Positions 9,569 to 21,128 of a stretch of DNA of 64,000 nt are shown here, one piece after another. How positions within the stretch are numbered: the stretch's first letter is position 1; each line of letters starts with the position of its first letter. Origin of the DNA: Allobrachymonas chironomi DSM 19884 (GTDB taxonomy: Bacteria; Pseudomonadota; Gammaproteobacteria; Burkholderiales; Burkholderiaceae_C); contig NZ_KB894765.1 of the NCBI RefSeq assembly GCF_000374625.1, positions 186,001 to 250,000 of the forward strand, written 5' to 3'. The translations under genes and the position numbers were made by a program. Under the pieces are notes generated by a model that saw only the letters and a program-made list of their open reading frames with translations, did not search any database and was not told the origin of the DNA.

Positions 9569-11377
9569 TCAGTCTTCCACTTGCAAAATGGCCAGGAACG
9601 CTTCTTGCGGCACCTCGACCGAACCAATCTGTTTCATGCGTTTCTTGCCCGCCTTCTGCTTTTCGAGCAGCTTGCGCTTGCGCGAAATATCGCCGCCGTA
9701 GCACTTGGCCAGCACGTTCTTGCGCAGCGCCTTCACGGTCTCGCGTGCGATGATGTTGCCGCCAATGGCCGCCTGGATCGCCACGTCGAACTGCTGCCGG
9801 CTGATGATCTCGCGCATCTTGGCCACCACGGCGCGACCGCGGTACTGGGCCTGGGTGCGATGCACGATGATGGACAGTGCGTCCACCTTCTCGCCGTTGA
9901 GCAGGATATCGACCTTGACCACATCGGACGGGCGGTATTCCTTGAACTCGTAGTCCATCGAGGCATAGCCGCGGCTGACCGACTTGAGCTTGTCGAAAAA
10001 GTCCAGCACGATCTCGCCCAGCGGCAGCTCGTAGGTCAGCATCACCTGGCGACCGTGGTAAGTCATGTTCATCTGCACGCCGCGCTTCTGGTTGGCCAGT
10101 GTCATCACCGGGCCCACATAATCCTGCGGCATGAACAGGTGCACGGTCACGATCGGCTCGCGCACCTCCTGAATACGGCCGGCCTCGGGCATCTTAGAGG
10201 GGTTTTCCACCATGATGACTTCGCCATCGCCCTTGACCACCTGGTACACCACGCTGGGCGCGGTGGTGATCAGATCCTGGTCAAATTCGCGCTCGAGGCG
10301 TTCCTGCACGATTTCCATGTGCAGCAGCCCCAGAAAGCCGCAGCGGAAGCCGAAGCCCAGCGCCTGCGACACCTCGGGCTCGAAATGCAGCGAGGCATCG
10401 TTGAGCTGCAGCTTTTCCAGACTGTCGCGCAAGGCATCGTACTGGTTGGCCTCGGTCGGGTACAGGCCGGCAAACACCTGCGGCTGCACTTCCTTGAAGC
10501 CGTGCAGGGCCTCGCTGGCAGGGCCCAGGTTGTTGGGCAGCTTTTTCTCCAGCGTGATGGTATCGCCCACCTTGGCGGCCTTCAGCTCCTTGATGCCGGC
10601 AATGATGTAGCCCACCTCGCCGGCATTGAGCGCTTCGCGCGGCTGGTTGGCCGGGGTGAACACACCGATGTTGTTGGCATCGTAAGCGGCACCAGAGGCC
10701 ATCATCTTGAAGCGCTCGCCCTTGCGCAGCTGGCCATCGACCACGCGCACCAGCATCACCACGCCGACGTAGGAGTCGAACCAGCTGTCGATGATCATGG
10801 CGCGCAGCGGTGCATCGGGATTGCCGCGCGGCGGTGGCACCTTGGCCACGACCATTTCCAGGATCTCGTCAATGCCCAGGCCGGACTTGGCCGAACAGGG
10901 AATCGCCTCGCTGGCATCGATGCCGATCACGTCCTCGATCTCGGCCTTGGCATTGTCGGGATCGGCCTGCGGCAAATCCATCTTGTTGAGCACGGGCAGC
11001 ACCTCGACCCCCAGGTCGAGTGCGGTATAGCAGTTGGCCACGGTCTGCGCTTCCACGCCCTGGCTGGCATCCACCACCAGCAGCGCCCCTTCACAGGCGC
11101 TCAGGGAGCGGCTGACCTCATAGGAAAAGTCCACGTGGCCGGGGGTGTCGATCAGGTTCAGGTTGTAGATCTGGCCATCCTGGGCCTTGTATTGCAGGGC
11201 AGCGGTCTGTGCCTTGATGGTGATGCCGCGCTCCTTCTCGATGTCCATCGAGTCGAGCACCTGCTCACTCATCTCGCGGTCGGACAGGCCACCGCAGCGC
11301 GAAATCAGGCGGTCGGCCAGAGTCGACTTGCCATGGTCAATGTGCGCAATGATGGAAAAGTTGCGGATATGCTTCAT
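9569..11377 (-). CDS. lepA: Elongation factor 4 (LepA) GTPase
   Basis: This 602-residue translational GTPase acts on stalled or mistranslocated ribosomes and in 30S biogenesis. It has the G1 motif AHIDHGKST, the switch RGITIKAQ, the G3 DTPGHVDF and the G4 NKMDLP. The EF-G-like domains and the LepA-specific C-terminal domain ([16 protein letters not shown]) follow. The ATG at 11377 is chosen since [16 protein letters not shown] is the family N terminus; the upstream in-frame extension is unsupported. It lies upstream of lepB. Confidence 0.98.
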   Translation of the reverse strand: MKHIRNFSIIAHIDHGKSTLADRLISRCGGLSDREMSEQVLDSMDIEKERGITIKAQTAALQYKAQDGQIYNLNLIDTPGHVDFSYEVSRSLSACEGALLVVDASQGVEAQTVANCYTALDLGVEVLPVLNKMDLPQADPDNAKAEIEDVIGIDASEAIPCSAKSGLGIDEILEMVVAKVPPPRGNPDAPLRAMIIDSWFDSYVGVVMLVRVVDGQLRKGERFKMMASGAAYDANNIGVFTPANQPREALNAGEVGYIIAGIKELKAAKVGDTITLEKKLPNNLGPASEALHGFKEVQPQVFAGLYPTEANQYDALRDSLEKLQLNDASLHFEPEVSQALGFGFRCGFLGLLHMEIVQERLEREFDQDLITTAPSVVYQVVKGDGEVIMVENPSKMPEAGRIQEVREPIVTVHLFMPQDYVGPVMTLANQKRGVQMNMTYHGRQVMLTYELPLGEIVLDFFDKLKSVSRGYASMDYEFKEYRPSDVVKVDILLNGEKVDALSIIVHRTQAQYRGRAVVAKMREIISRQQFDVAIQAAIGGNIIARETVKALRKNVLAKCYGGDISRKRKLLEKQKAGKKRMKQIGSVEVPQEAFLAILQVED

Positions 11378-11591
11378 GAAAACGGAATCCAGAAAGGCGA
11401 TGGGCCGTGTCGGGCCAGCGTACCCGGAGGCGGGAGATGGGCTCCGGGCAAAACGCGAGCGTGTCACGCTGGCGACAAAAAGCGCCGGTTGCCCAAGGGA
11501 CAAGCCGGCGACTGCAGGCTGCGTTAGCCAGAACGCACTATTTTAACGTTTTTGTGGCACTCTGCCCACAAGACCGTGCGTATCCCGTGCA

Positions 11592-13214
11592 TCAGCGTGC
11601 CTGCGGGCGGATCATGCCGTACTGGGCATAGCCGTCACGCACGTAGAGCACACTGACCGGGTGGTTTTGCGGCAATGCGGCTATCGCGCGCGAGAAGCTT
11701 TCCACGCTGTCCACCGACTGGCGGCCGACCGACAGGATCAGGTCACCGGCACGCAGGCCGGTGCGCGCTGCCGGGCCACCCTCTGTCACGCTGCTCACGG
11801 CCACGCCGGAACGTCCGCGCAGCTGCTGGCGCTGTGCGGCCGTCAGCTCGTTCACGCTCAGGCCGAGAGCAGCCACCGCCGTGGCTGTGCCATCCACCTG
11901 CGGTGCCGTGCCTCCCAGCAGGCCGCGCGGTGTACCGCCCTCCTCGGCCTTCTCTACCGTCAACGTCAGGTCCTGTGCGCTGCCGTTGCGCAGCACGGTG
12001 ATACTGGCGCGCGTGCCCGGCTTGGTCTCGCCAACCAGGCGCGGCAGATCGGCCGTCTTCTCGATCGCCTTGCCGTCAAAGCGCGTGATGATGTCGCCCT
12101 GCTGCACGCCCGCCTTGGCGGCCGGCGAATCGGCCTCGACATTGCGCACCAGCGCGCCCTGCTGGTTCGGCGGCAGGCCGAGCGAACTGGCCACCTCACG
12201 GTCCACATCGCCAATCATCACGCCGATGCGACCGCGCGTGACGGTGCCGGTCTGGCGCAACTGCTCGGCAATGCGCATCGCCTCATCGATCGGGATCGAG
12301 AAGGAAATCCCCATGAAACCGCCGGAGCGCGAATAAATCTGGCTGTTGATGCCGACCACCTGGCCGGCCATGTTGATCAGCGGGCCGCCGGAGTTGCCGG
12401 GGTTGATCGCCACATCGGTCTGGATGAACGGCAGGTAGTCGCCGGTATCGCGCTGCTTGGCACTGACAATGCCGGCCGTCACCGAGTTTTCCAGGCCAAA
12501 GGGCGAGCCGATGGCCAGCACCCAGTCTCCCACGCGCAGCTGCTCCACGTTGCCGATCTGCACTGCCGGCAAGCCGCTGCCCTCGATCTTGACAACGGCG
12601 ACATCGGTACGCTTGTCCTGCCCCACCACCTTGGCGCGGAATTCCCGCTTGTCCGGCAGTGTCACGATCAGGTTGTCGGCTCCCTCGACCACGTGGGCGT
12701 TGGTCATGATGTAGCCGTCCTGCGACAGAATGAAACCGGAACCGATGCCGGCCTGACGCTCGCGTTCGTCGCCCGGAGCCGAAGGTGCCGCTCCGCCACG
12801 CGGCAGATTCGGCACCTCGATACCAAAGAAGCGGCGCAGCAGCTCCTCCATCTGGGCCTCCGGCGAGCCGGGCGCAGCACCGCTGCGGGCGCTGCGCACC
12901 TTTTCCATGGCACGGATATTCACCACCGACGGACCGACGCGCTCCACCAGCGGTGCGAAATTGGGCAAACCGGTCACCAGCGGCGGAGCCGGCAGCGTCG
13001 AGGCGGCCGCCACAGGCGGCGTGGCCACCACGGCAGGTGCCGCCTCGCTGGCCGCCTGCCCCGACTGCTGTGCCGAAGCCTGGTAGTTGCAGCCCAGCAG
13101 CGCCAGCGCCACGCCAGCGGTCAGTGCATGGCGCGCCATGCCGTACCAGGGCGTGCCTGCCGCTGCGCCGGACACGGTCTGGCCGGGGGGATGCCTATCG
13201 TCTAGTGACTGCAT
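11592..13214 (-). CDS. mucD: MucD/DegP-type periplasmic serine protease
   Basis: This 540-residue HtrA-family protease degrades misfolded envelope proteins. The catalytic triad is His174 (TNAHVV), Asp204 (KRTDVAV) and Ser275 (PGNSGGP), followed by two PDZ domains (about residues 295-385 and 440-530). The start at 13214 is preceded by a GAGGAG ribosome-binding site; further in-frame ATGs upstream lack one. The N terminus holds a hydrophobic segment ending in a lipobox-like LLGC (Cys42), so it may be a membrane-anchored lipoprotein. It sits downstream of rpoE-rseA-rseB, the sigma-E module that classically controls this protease. Confidence 0.93.
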   Translation of the reverse strand: MQSLDDRHPPGQTVSGAAAGTPWYGMARHALTAGVALALLGCNYQASAQQSGQAASEAAPAVVATPPVAAASTLPAPPLVTGLPNFAPLVERVGPSVVNIRAMEKVRSARSGAAPGSPEAQMEELLRRFFGIEVPNLPRGGAAPSAPGDERERQAGIGSGFILSQDGYIMTNAHVVEGADNLIVTLPDKREFRAKVVGQDKRTDVAVVKIEGSGLPAVQIGNVEQLRVGDWVLAIGSPFGLENSVTAGIVSAKQRDTGDYLPFIQTDVAINPGNSGGPLINMAGQVVGINSQIYSRSGGFMGISFSIPIDEAMRIAEQLRQTGTVTRGRIGVMIGDVDREVASSLGLPPNQQGALVRNVEADSPAAKAGVQQGDIITRFDGKAIEKTADLPRLVGETKPGTRASITVLRNGSAQDLTLTVEKAEEGGTPRGLLGGTAPQVDGTATAVAALGLSVNELTAAQRQQLRGRSGVAVSSVTEGGPAARTGLRAGDLILSVGRQSVDSVESFSRAIAALPQNHPVSVLYVRDGYAQYGMIRPQAR

Positions 13215-13374
13215 GAAAGTTCTCCTCGATGGGTTCATGTGGCCCTGCTGGCGCATGTGGCCGGCAGGCACCGGATCTGTACCACGGCATGCCCATGCGC
13301 ATGCCTGTGACAAAAGGGAATATCCGCTTCAGATGCGGATGGCTGCGGCAGATTCAACACTGCCTGCTCCATCG

Positions 13375-14439
13375 TTATCGGCGCACCAGCCCGTCCAGCA
13401 GCGCCTGCAGCGCAGCCACGGGCACCTCGCCCATGGCCGTGACCACCTGCCCTCCGGTATAGCTGCGCGACACAATGCGGGTGGCTCCACGACCGCGCAC
13501 GGCTGGCGGGCTGCGCTTGTCGGCGCTCGCGCCTTCCAGGAACAGGGAGATGCTGGACAGGCCATCCGACAGCACGCACTGCGTCACCATGCCGGCGGCC
13601 GCGGGCCGCTGCGGCACCGCCTTGTCCCGCAAGGGCGGTCGCAAATAGCAGTGCGTGACCACATAACCCGGCAACGGCTGGCGCATGACCCAGCCCTGCT
13701 GTTCCAGCGTACTCGTCTGCAAAGCCTGTTGCTCGATGCGATAACCGCTGGTCTGCACCATCTGCTGCTGCAGCGTGGCGTACTCCAGCGGCGCCTGGAT
13801 CTGCAGATCGGAAAACGCCACCTCGCGCAGCATGCGCGCCTGCTGGAAGCCGGTGGCACCCGCCGGCAGCTCCAGCAACTGCCATTTCAGCAGCAGGCCG
13901 GACTTCTGTTCACTCCAGAAACGAAAACCATGGCGCAGGCCATCCTGCGGCAGAAAACCGACCACATCGGTCGCATGGTTGGATACCCGCTCCTGGCCCA
14001 GCTGGCGCGCCTGATAGCGCGCGGCCCCCTGTGCCTGCTGTGCCGCCGGCAGCGGCTGCACGCCGGGAAACATCATGCCGCCGCGCGGCAGATTCGATTG
14101 CACGCGCACCAGCTTCTGGTCGTGCAGGAAAATGCGCGAACCACTGTCGGTGCGGAACATGCTGCGAGCGTTGCCCGCAAGGTTGTCCACCCGCTCGATC
14201 TGGCGCCCGCCCTGCACCGCGTGCCAGACGCGCGCACTGCGCAGATTGCCATTCGGACCGGACACTGCCAAGGTGCCGGCAAAACTGTTGCTGGCAGCCG
14301 CCTGCTGCCAACGCTGCAGCCACTGCAGGCTGGTGCGCGCCTGTGCAGCTTCGGCCTGTGCCGACAGCCCCCACAGGCCTGCGGACAAGGGCAGACCACC
14401 CAGCGCCAGTGTGCCCATCACGGTACGTCGCGTAACCAT
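13375..14439 (-). CDS. rseB: Sigma-E regulatory protein RseB/MucB
   Basis: This 354-residue periplasmic protein binds the anti-sigma factor RseA and shields it from proteolysis until mislocalised lipids or lipopolysaccharide are sensed. It starts with a signal peptide (positively charged MVTRR, then a hydrophobic stretch ending near AQAEA). The large N-terminal LolA/LppX-like domain includes FAGTLAVSG and ARVWHAVQGG, and a small C-terminal domain follows. It is the third gene of rpoE-rseA-rseB-mucD, with a 14-base gap from rseA. Confidence 0.9.
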   Translation of the reverse strand: MVTRRTVMGTLALGGLPLSAGLWGLSAQAEAAQARTSLQWLQRWQQAAASNSFAGTLAVSGPNGNLRSARVWHAVQGGRQIERVDNLAGNARSMFRTDSGSRIFLHDQKLVRVQSNLPRGGMMFPGVQPLPAAQQAQGAARYQARQLGQERVSNHATDVVGFLPQDGLRHGFRFWSEQKSGLLLKWQLLELPAGATGFQQARMLREVAFSDLQIQAPLEYATLQQQMVQTSGYRIEQQALQTSTLEQQGWVMRQPLPGYVVTHCYLRPPLRDKAVPQRPAAAGMVTQCVLSDGLSSISLFLEGASADKRSPPAVRGRGATRIVSRSYTGGQVVTAMGEVPVAALQALLDGLVRR

Positions 14440-14453
14440 CTCGCTCCTCCCGC

Positions 14454-15155
14454 TTACGGCGTATAGCTGACCGTACTCATGCCCGATCCCTCACCCAGCA
14501 GCGCATAGTCGCCAAACTGGGCATGCGCCTGCAGCATGGCCTGGGTATCCTGATCCAGCGGCTCCTGTAGCGGATCGGCCGGCAACGCTGCCGGCGCTCT
14601 GGCCACGACCGCAGCCGGCGGCATCTGTGCCGCGGCCAGCACCTGTCCCTGGGCATTGGCGGATTCGTGCTGCTGCAGGCCGATCAGGTTCCAGCCGAGC
14701 GCGGCCACAGCCAGCACGGAGGCAAAGCCGGCAGCCATCTTCCAGCGCCAGACGCCATCGTTGGCGGCCTCGCGTGGCAGCCGGCGAACCGTGTCCAGCC
14801 TGGGCGGCAGCGGTGCTGCCGTGACGTGCGGCTGTTCCAGCTGCAGCACATCCTCCTGCAGGCTGGCCACCCCGGTCTGCGCCAGATGCTGCTGCAGCTG
14901 CTGCATCCAGACCAGGGAGTCCGTGGCGTGTTCGCCATGCTGGCGCGCCTCATCCTGGCGCAACTGCTCTCCCAGCTGCTGCCAGCAGTCCCAGCAATCG
15001 CGTCCCGCCTCCTGCGTATCCAGCCAGTCCAGCAGCTGCGACTCGTGCACACCGTCGGGCAGCGACTCGCCATCCATCCAGGCAGACAGGGCCTGGGCCA
15101 TGGTGGCGGTTTCCGGCAGCGGTGATTCAGTGAATGGGGTGCGCTCGCTTGTCAT
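14454..15155 (-). CDS. rseA: Anti-sigma-E factor RseA
   Basis: This 233-residue protein is an inner-membrane anti-sigma factor. The cytoplasmic N-terminal region (residues 15-100) has the ALSAWMDGE pattern of the RseA domain, where E. coli RseA has LSALMDGE. One membrane helix lies at about residues 142-162. The remaining C-terminal part is periplasmic and is rich in Ala, Gln and Pro. The start at 15155 follows an AAGGATGAA ribosome-binding site; the longer frame has no homology. It is 22 bases downstream of rpoE. Sequence similarity within this family is low, so the call rests on position plus the N-terminal motif and topology. Confidence 0.88.
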   Translation of the reverse strand: MTSERTPFTESPLPETATMAQALSAWMDGESLPDGVHESQLLDWLDTQEAGRDCWDCWQQLGEQLRQDEARQHGEHATDSLVWMQQLQQHLAQTGVASLQEDVLQLEQPHVTAAPLPPRLDTVRRLPREAANDGVWRWKMAAGFASVLAVAALGWNLIGLQQHESANAQGQVLAAAQMPPAAVVARAPAALPADPLQEPLDQDTQAMLQAHAQFGDYALLGEGSGMSTVSYTP

Positions 15156-15177
15156 GACTTCATCCTTTGCCTGAGGA

Positions 15178-15825
15178 CTACCAGCGCTTGCCGCTGCGGT
15201 GTTCCAGCAGGGGCCGGATCTTGGCAGCAACCGCTTCGCGGGCGCGGAAGATGCGGGAGCGCACCGTTCCGATCGGACAATCCATCAGTTCGGCAATCTC
15301 GTCATAGGACAGACCGTCGATCTCGCGCAGCGTCAGGGCGCGGCGCAGATCTTCGGGCAGCTGTTCCATGGCCAGATTGACCATCTGGGCGATTTCCTTG
15401 GCCGCCAGCATGGCTTCAGGCGTTTCTTCCGTACTTGGTTCATGCTGGCGCAGAAAAGTTTCATCTTCTTCGGCATCGGCCGGCTGCAGGGCCGTGGCCG
15501 TGATCGGCTGGCGCTTCAGGTCCAGCAGCGCCTTGCGCGCGGTATTCATGGCAATGCGGTGCAGCCAGGTATAAAACTGCGCCTCGCCACGGAACTGGTG
15601 CAGCGCCTTGTAGGCGCGGATAAAGGTTTCCTGCGTGATATCGGGAATCAGATCCACATCGCGCACCATGCGCGCCACCAGCCGTTCGATGCGCTTCTGG
15701 TACTTGAGCACCAGCAACTCGAAAGCCTTCTGGTCACCAGCCAGGGTACGCTGCACCAGCGCCCAGTCCACCTGCTGTTCGGGTGTACGCGTGACTGTTC
15801 CAGGCGGGGTTTCCGCTGCGCTCAC
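15178..15825 (-). CDS. rpoE: RNA polymerase sigma factor RpoE (ECF)
   Basis: This 215-residue extracytoplasmic-function sigma factor directs envelope-stress transcription. Sigma region 2 includes DITQETFIRAY and FRGEAQFYTWLHRIA (about residues 60-95). Region 4 has LREIDGLSYDEIAELMDCPIGTVRSR, shown here only in part: the helix-turn-helix is around residues 175-200. The GTG at 15825 is chosen because it overlaps the stop of the preceding gene (GTGA) and has a GGAGG ribosome-binding site six bases upstream. The anti-sigma gene follows. Confidence 0.95.
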   Translation of the reverse strand: MSAAETPPGTVTRTPEQQVDWALVQRTLAGDQKAFELLVLKYQKRIERLVARMVRDVDLIPDITQETFIRAYKALHQFRGEAQFYTWLHRIAMNTARKALLDLKRQPITATALQPADAEEDETFLRQHEPSTEETPEAMLAAKEIAQMVNLAMEQLPEDLRRALTLREIDGLSYDEIAELMDCPIGTVRSRIFRAREAVAAKIRPLLEHRSGKRW

Positions 15826-16355
15826 CGGCGGGCCTCCCCGTCTGCCGGCTGGCTGCGCTGCGACCAGTGCAGCACCGCTCGCAGCAGCGCCCAGTCGGCC
15901 GGAGCCATGGCATTGCGCAACCACAGCCACTGTGCCGGTGCACGCGGCACACCCTGCAGGCGCACCAGCATGCCCCATTGCAGATCCAGGGCAATACGGC
16001 ATTGCCAGGCCTGCGAACGCGGCTGCTCCGGTTCGGAATCATCCAGCGCCACCGGCTGCAGGCGGCTGCTGTACCCTGTCGTCAGCGGCCTGAAGCTCCA
16101 GTGTTCGCCCGTCCAGTGCAGCCAGCCCTGTGGCAGGCTGCGGTACCAGCGCCAGCCGCGCCAGGCCATCAGCAGCAGCCAGGCCCAGGCTGCTGCCCAG
16201 ACCACGCCGAGCCAGTCGGGCGCGTTCTGCCAGCCCAGTCGCCAGCTGGCGAGTACGCAGGCCAATGTCATGCCCAGCAAGAGCAGCCCGGCTGCCAGTG
16301 CCGGATCGCTGCTGACCGGGTACTGCATGGCAGGCGGGCGTCGGGTGCTACTCAT
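15822..16355 (-). CDS. YgfX-like small membrane protein
   Basis: This is a 177-residue protein with two hydrophobic segments (about residues 20-36 and 48-66) followed by a soluble Trp-rich region. The arrangement and the closing WLWLRNAM..DWALLRAVLHW pattern resemble the YgfX family, although the similarity is modest. It lies between fabF and rpoE and overlaps rpoE by four bases (GTGA), a position where betaproteobacteria often encode such a protein. Its function is not known from the sequence; coupling to rpoE suggests shared expression. Confidence 0.65.
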   Translation of the reverse strand: MSSTRRPPAMQYPVSSDPALAAGLLLLGMTLACVLASWRLGWQNAPDWLGVVWAAAWAWLLLMAWRGWRWYRSLPQGWLHWTGEHWSFRPLTTGYSSRLQPVALDDSEPEQPRSQAWQCRIALDLQWGMLVRLQGVPRAPAQWLWLRNAMAPADWALLRAVLHWSQRSQPADGEARR

Positions 16356-16409
16356 GGGTATCGATCAGGCCTGCCGACGCAGGATGCACACAGCTGGCCA
16401 TCTGCGTCA

Positions 16410-17654
16410 TCAGACGCGCTTGAACACCAGCGTGCCGTTGGTGCCACCAAAGCCGAAGTTGTTCTTCACCGCGACATTGATCTTCAGGTCACGTGCGGTG
16501 TTGGCACAGAAGTCCAGGTCACACTCGGGGTCCTGGTCGTTCAGGTTGATGGTCGGCGGCACTTTCTGCTCGTACACGGACAGCGCCGTGAACACGCTCT
16601 CGACACCACCGGCACCGCCCAGCAGGTGTCCGGTCATGCTCTTGGTGGAACTGACCACCATCTTGTAGGCGTGCTCACCCAGTGCCGCCTTGATGGCATT
16701 GCATTCGTTGACGTCGCCCAGCGGCGTGGAGGTGCCGTGCGCATTCAGGTAATCGACCTGGTCGGCATTGATGCCGGCATTGTTCAGGGCGGCCAGCATG
16801 GCGCGGCGCGGGCCGTCCATGTTGGGAGCCGTCATGTGGCCAGCATCGCCACTCATGCCGAAACCGGCGACTTCAGCGTAAATCCTGGCACCGCGTGCCT
16901 TGGCGTGCTCGTACTCTTCCAGCACCATCATGCCGGCACCTTCGCCGAGCACGAAACCGTCACGGCCCTTGTCCCAGGGACGGCTGGCCGCTTCGGGATC
17001 GTCGTTGCGGGTGGACAGCGCACGCATGGCGGCAAAACCGCCGATGCCCAGCGGGCTCACGGTGGATTCGGAACCGCCCGCCAGCACCACGTCGGCATCG
17101 CCGTATTCGATCAGGCGTGCCGCCTGGCCAATACAGTGCAGACCGGTGGTACAGGCCGTGACGATGGCCAGGTTCGGGCCCTTGAAGCCGAAGCGCATGG
17201 ACGCCTGGCCCGCCACCATGTTGGTGATGGAAGCCGGCACGAAGAACGGCGTGATGCGGCGCGGACCGCGCTGCATGTACTCGGCGTGCGTGTCCTCGAT
17301 CAGCGGCAGGCCGCCAATGCCGGAGCCCATGACGCAGCCGATGCGCTCGGCCAGCTCGGGCGACAGCGCCTCGCCTGTCGGCAGGCCGGCATCTTCCACT
17401 GCTTCCTGGGACGCGGCCAGGCCATAGTGGATGAAGGTGTCCATGGTGCGTGCTTCCTTGCTGGACAGGTACTTGTCCAGCTCGAAGCCCTTGACTTCAC
17501 CGGCGATCTGGCAGGCAAAGGCGGATGCATCAAAGCGGGTGATGCGGCCAATGCCGGAGCGGCCGGCCAGCAGGTTGGCCCAGGATTCACTGACGGTGTT
17601 GCCCACGGGCGTTACACACCCCAGGCCTGTAATCACGACACGACGACGGGTCAT
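16410..17654 (-). CDS. fabF: 3-oxoacyl-[ACP] synthase II
   Basis: This 414-residue condensing enzyme extends acyl-ACP with malonyl-ACP in fatty-acid elongation. The thiolase-fold active site is Cys168 in TACTTG, with the catalytic histidines in NAHGTST and GHLLGG. The NNFGFGGTN motif is near the C terminus. The ATG at 17654 matches the family start MTRRRVVITGLG; the longer frame adds 11 unsupported residues. It lies downstream of acpP in the fab cluster. Confidence 0.98.
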   Translation of the reverse strand: MTRRRVVITGLGCVTPVGNTVSESWANLLAGRSGIGRITRFDASAFACQIAGEVKGFELDKYLSSKEARTMDTFIHYGLAASQEAVEDAGLPTGEALSPELAERIGCVMGSGIGGLPLIEDTHAEYMQRGPRRITPFFVPASITNMVAGQASMRFGFKGPNLAIVTACTTGLHCIGQAARLIEYGDADVVLAGGSESTVSPLGIGGFAAMRALSTRNDDPEAASRPWDKGRDGFVLGEGAGMMVLEEYEHAKARGARIYAEVAGFGMSGDAGHMTAPNMDGPRRAMLAALNNAGINADQVDYLNAHGTSTPLGDVNECNAIKAALGEHAYKMVVSSTKSMTGHLLGGAGGVESVFTALSVYEQKVPPTINLNDQDPECDLDFCANTARDLKINVAVKNNFGFGGTNGTLVFKRV

Positions 17655-17868
17655 GGCAGTTCTCGCGCTAGTGCCTGCAACCGCCACCAGCCAGGCCGGT
17701 ACGCATGCAGGCGATCAACAATACAAACAACTTGGCGCCCATCACCGGCTGCCGACAGCAGACTGAAGCCAGCCACTCGGCAAACCCGTGCATGAGCGCC
17801 ATGGGAAAGAGCCCCGGCCATCAGCCCCGGCAGAAAGATCTGCCTCCGCCAGCCAGGTCAGAGGCGTA

Positions 17869-18965
<1,097 letters not shown>

Positions 18966-18992
18966 GTCCGGTTCCTTGTCTCTGGGGTTGTC

Positions 18993-19943
18993 TTATTGTT
19001 CCTGCTCAAGCAGGCTGCGTACCTCGGCCAGACTGGCCGGGTCAAACACGGAGGCGCTCACGATGGTGCCATCGATGCGTTTGTTCATGCCGGCCAGCAC
19101 CTTGCCCGGACCACATTCCAGCACATGGTTGATGCCACGCGCCTGGATCGCCTGCACGCACTCGACCCAGCGCACCGGGCCGAATGCCTGGCGATACAGG
19201 GCATCGCGGATGCGCGCCGGATCGGTTTCAACGGCCACGTCGATATTGTTGACCACCGGAATCACGGGAGTCGCCAGTTCGGTGACAGCCAGCCTTTCGC
19301 GCAGGCGCTCGGCAGCAGGCTTCATCAGGCTGGAATGGAACGGTGCCGACACCGGCAGCGGCAGTGCGCGCTTGGCACCCATGTCCTTGAGCACCTTGCA
19401 GGCATGCTCGACACCGGCCTTGCTGCCGGCGATCACGGTCTGCGCGGTATCGTTGAAGTTGACCGCCTCGGCCACTTCACCGGGCACTTCCTGCATCGCC
19501 TGGGCACAGCCGGCGGCGACCTGATCTGCGGGCAGGCCGAGAATGGCCGCCATGGCGCCCTCACCCACCGGCACGGCTTCCTGCATCGCCTGGGCGCGGA
19601 AGCGCACCAACGGTGCCGCCTGGGCCAGCGTCAGCACGCCGGAAGCGACCAGCGCGGAGTACTCGCCCAGTGAATGACCAGCAACCACGGCCGGCTTCGG
19701 ACCGCCTTCGGCCAGCCAGGCACGATACGCCGCCACCCCAGCCACCAGCATCACCGGCTGGGTATTGGTCGTCAGGGCCAGCGCTTCCTTGGGGCCTTCC
19801 TGGATCAGGCGGGCCACATCCTCGCCCAGGGCATCGGAGGCTTCTTTCAGGGTATCGGTCACGGCGGGATGATCGCCCCAGCCATCGAGCATGCCGACGG
19901 CTTGCGAGCCCTGACCGGGAAAAACAAATGCGAATTGCGTCAT
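18993..19943 (-). CDS. fabD: Malonyl-CoA:ACP transacylase
   Basis: This 316-residue enzyme transfers malonyl from CoA to ACP. The N-terminal FPGQGSQ motif and the nucleophile elbow GHSLGEY (Ser91) are typical. The conserved LPVSAPFHSSLM contains the catalytic His. The length is normal. It follows fabH in the minus-strand fab cluster. Confidence 0.98.
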   Translation of the reverse strand: MTQFAFVFPGQGSQAVGMLDGWGDHPAVTDTLKEASDALGEDVARLIQEGPKEALALTTNTQPVMLVAGVAAYRAWLAEGGPKPAVVAGHSLGEYSALVASGVLTLAQAAPLVRFRAQAMQEAVPVGEGAMAAILGLPADQVAAGCAQAMQEVPGEVAEAVNFNDTAQTVIAGSKAGVEHACKVLKDMGAKRALPLPVSAPFHSSLMKPAAERLRERLAVTELATPVIPVVNNIDVAVETDPARIRDALYRQAFGPVRWVECVQAIQARGINHVLECGPGKVLAGMNKRIDGTIVSASVFDPASLAEVRSLLEQEQ

Positions 19944-20031
19944 GGTGATTCAAACAGGGAATGCGCCGGCCACACAAGGCAACCGGCCTGAACAGACAGG
20001 CCTGGCAAAACTGCACGCCAGGGTGAAGAAA

Positions 20032-21009
20032 TCAGTACTTGAGCAGCACGGAGCCCCAGGTAAAGCCACCGCCCACGCCTTCCAGCAGCAGGGTCTGGCC
20101 TGGCTGGATCTGGCCGGAGCGCACACCGGCATCGAGGGCCAGCGGAATCGAGGCCGCCGAGGTATTGCCCTGCTCTTCCAGCGTGACAATGACTTTGTCG
20201 GCCGGCAGGCGCAGCTTGCGTGCCGTGCTCATCATGATGCGGATATTGGCCTGGTGCGGCACCAGCCAGTCGACCTGCTCTTTCTCCATGCCGGCCTTGG
20301 CCAGCACGGCGGTCGCGGTTTTTTCGAGCAGGCCAACGGCCAGCTTGAACACGGCCTGGCCATCCATCTGCAGCAGCGGGCTGCCGCTGATCTCGCCGCC
20401 GGACACATGACCCGGCACATGCAGGATCTCGCGGTAGCTGCCATCGGCATGCAGGTCGGTCGCCAGGATGCCGGGCTGCTCGCTGGCTTCGAGCAGGATG
20501 GCACCAGCGCCATCGCCGAACAGCACACAGGTGGTACGGTCATCAAAATCGAGAATGCGGGAGAAGATTTCGGTGCCGATGACCAGCGCCTTGCGCGCCG
20601 TGCCGCTGCGGATCATGGCGTCGGCCACGGTCAGGGCATAGATGAAACCCGTGCACACCGCCTGCACGTCAAAGGCCGGACAACCGGCAATGCCCAGCTT
20701 GTGCTGCACGATGCTGGCCGTGGAGGGGAACACCATGTCCGGCGTGGAAGTGGCGACGATGATCAGGTCGACCTCGTCTGCCGATGCGCCGGCAGCCTCG
20801 AGTGCCTTGCGTGCGGCCTCGACCGCCAGATCGCTGCTGAAAGTGCCTTCATCGGCAAAATGGCGGGCTCGGATGCCGGTACGCTCGACAATCCATTCGT
20901 CGGACGTCTCGACACCACGCGCTGCCAGCTGCTCCACCAGCTGCTGGTTGGTCACGAAACGGGGCGGCAGATAGCTGCCGGTACCGGTGATACGGGAATA
21001 CAGGGGCAT
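20032..21009 (-). CDS. fabH: 3-oxoacyl-[ACP] synthase III
   Basis: This 325-residue enzyme starts fatty-acid synthesis by condensing acetyl-CoA with malonyl-ACP. The catalytic Cys119 is in AVCTGF, the His is in VPHQANIRI and the Asn is in QGNTSAAS. The [11 protein letters not shown] ending is standard. It is encoded downstream of plsX. Confidence 0.98.
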   Translation of the reverse strand: MPLYSRITGTGSYLPPRFVTNQQLVEQLAARGVETSDEWIVERTGIRARHFADEGTFSSDLAVEAARKALEAAGASADEVDLIIVATSTPDMVFPSTASIVQHKLGIAGCPAFDVQAVCTGFIYALTVADAMIRSGTARKALVIGTEIFSRILDFDDRTTCVLFGDGAGAILLEASEQPGILATDLHADGSYREILHVPGHVSGGEISGSPLLQMDGQAVFKLAVGLLEKTATAVLAKAGMEKEQVDWLVPHQANIRIMMSTARKLRLPADKVIVTLEEQGNTSAASIPLALDAGVRSGQIQPGQTLLLEGVGGGFTWGSVLLKY

Positions 21010-21128
21010 GTTCTGATCTCGGAAAAATCGCCGTCAGTGCCAACCGTGCTGACACCCCTTGACGGAATAATGGATCATTCTAGCGCTGCCCGGCCTGCAA
21101 CGCACCAGCCGGGAGACTGCCGGACTGA

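Noticed and set aside
7835-11527. 1230-codon plus-strand open frame
   Set aside because: It is antisense to rnc, lepB and lepA, all of which have full motifs on the minus strand.
15867-17795. 642-codon plus-strand open frame
   Set aside because: It is antisense to the YgfX-like gene and fabF and shows no recognisable motif.
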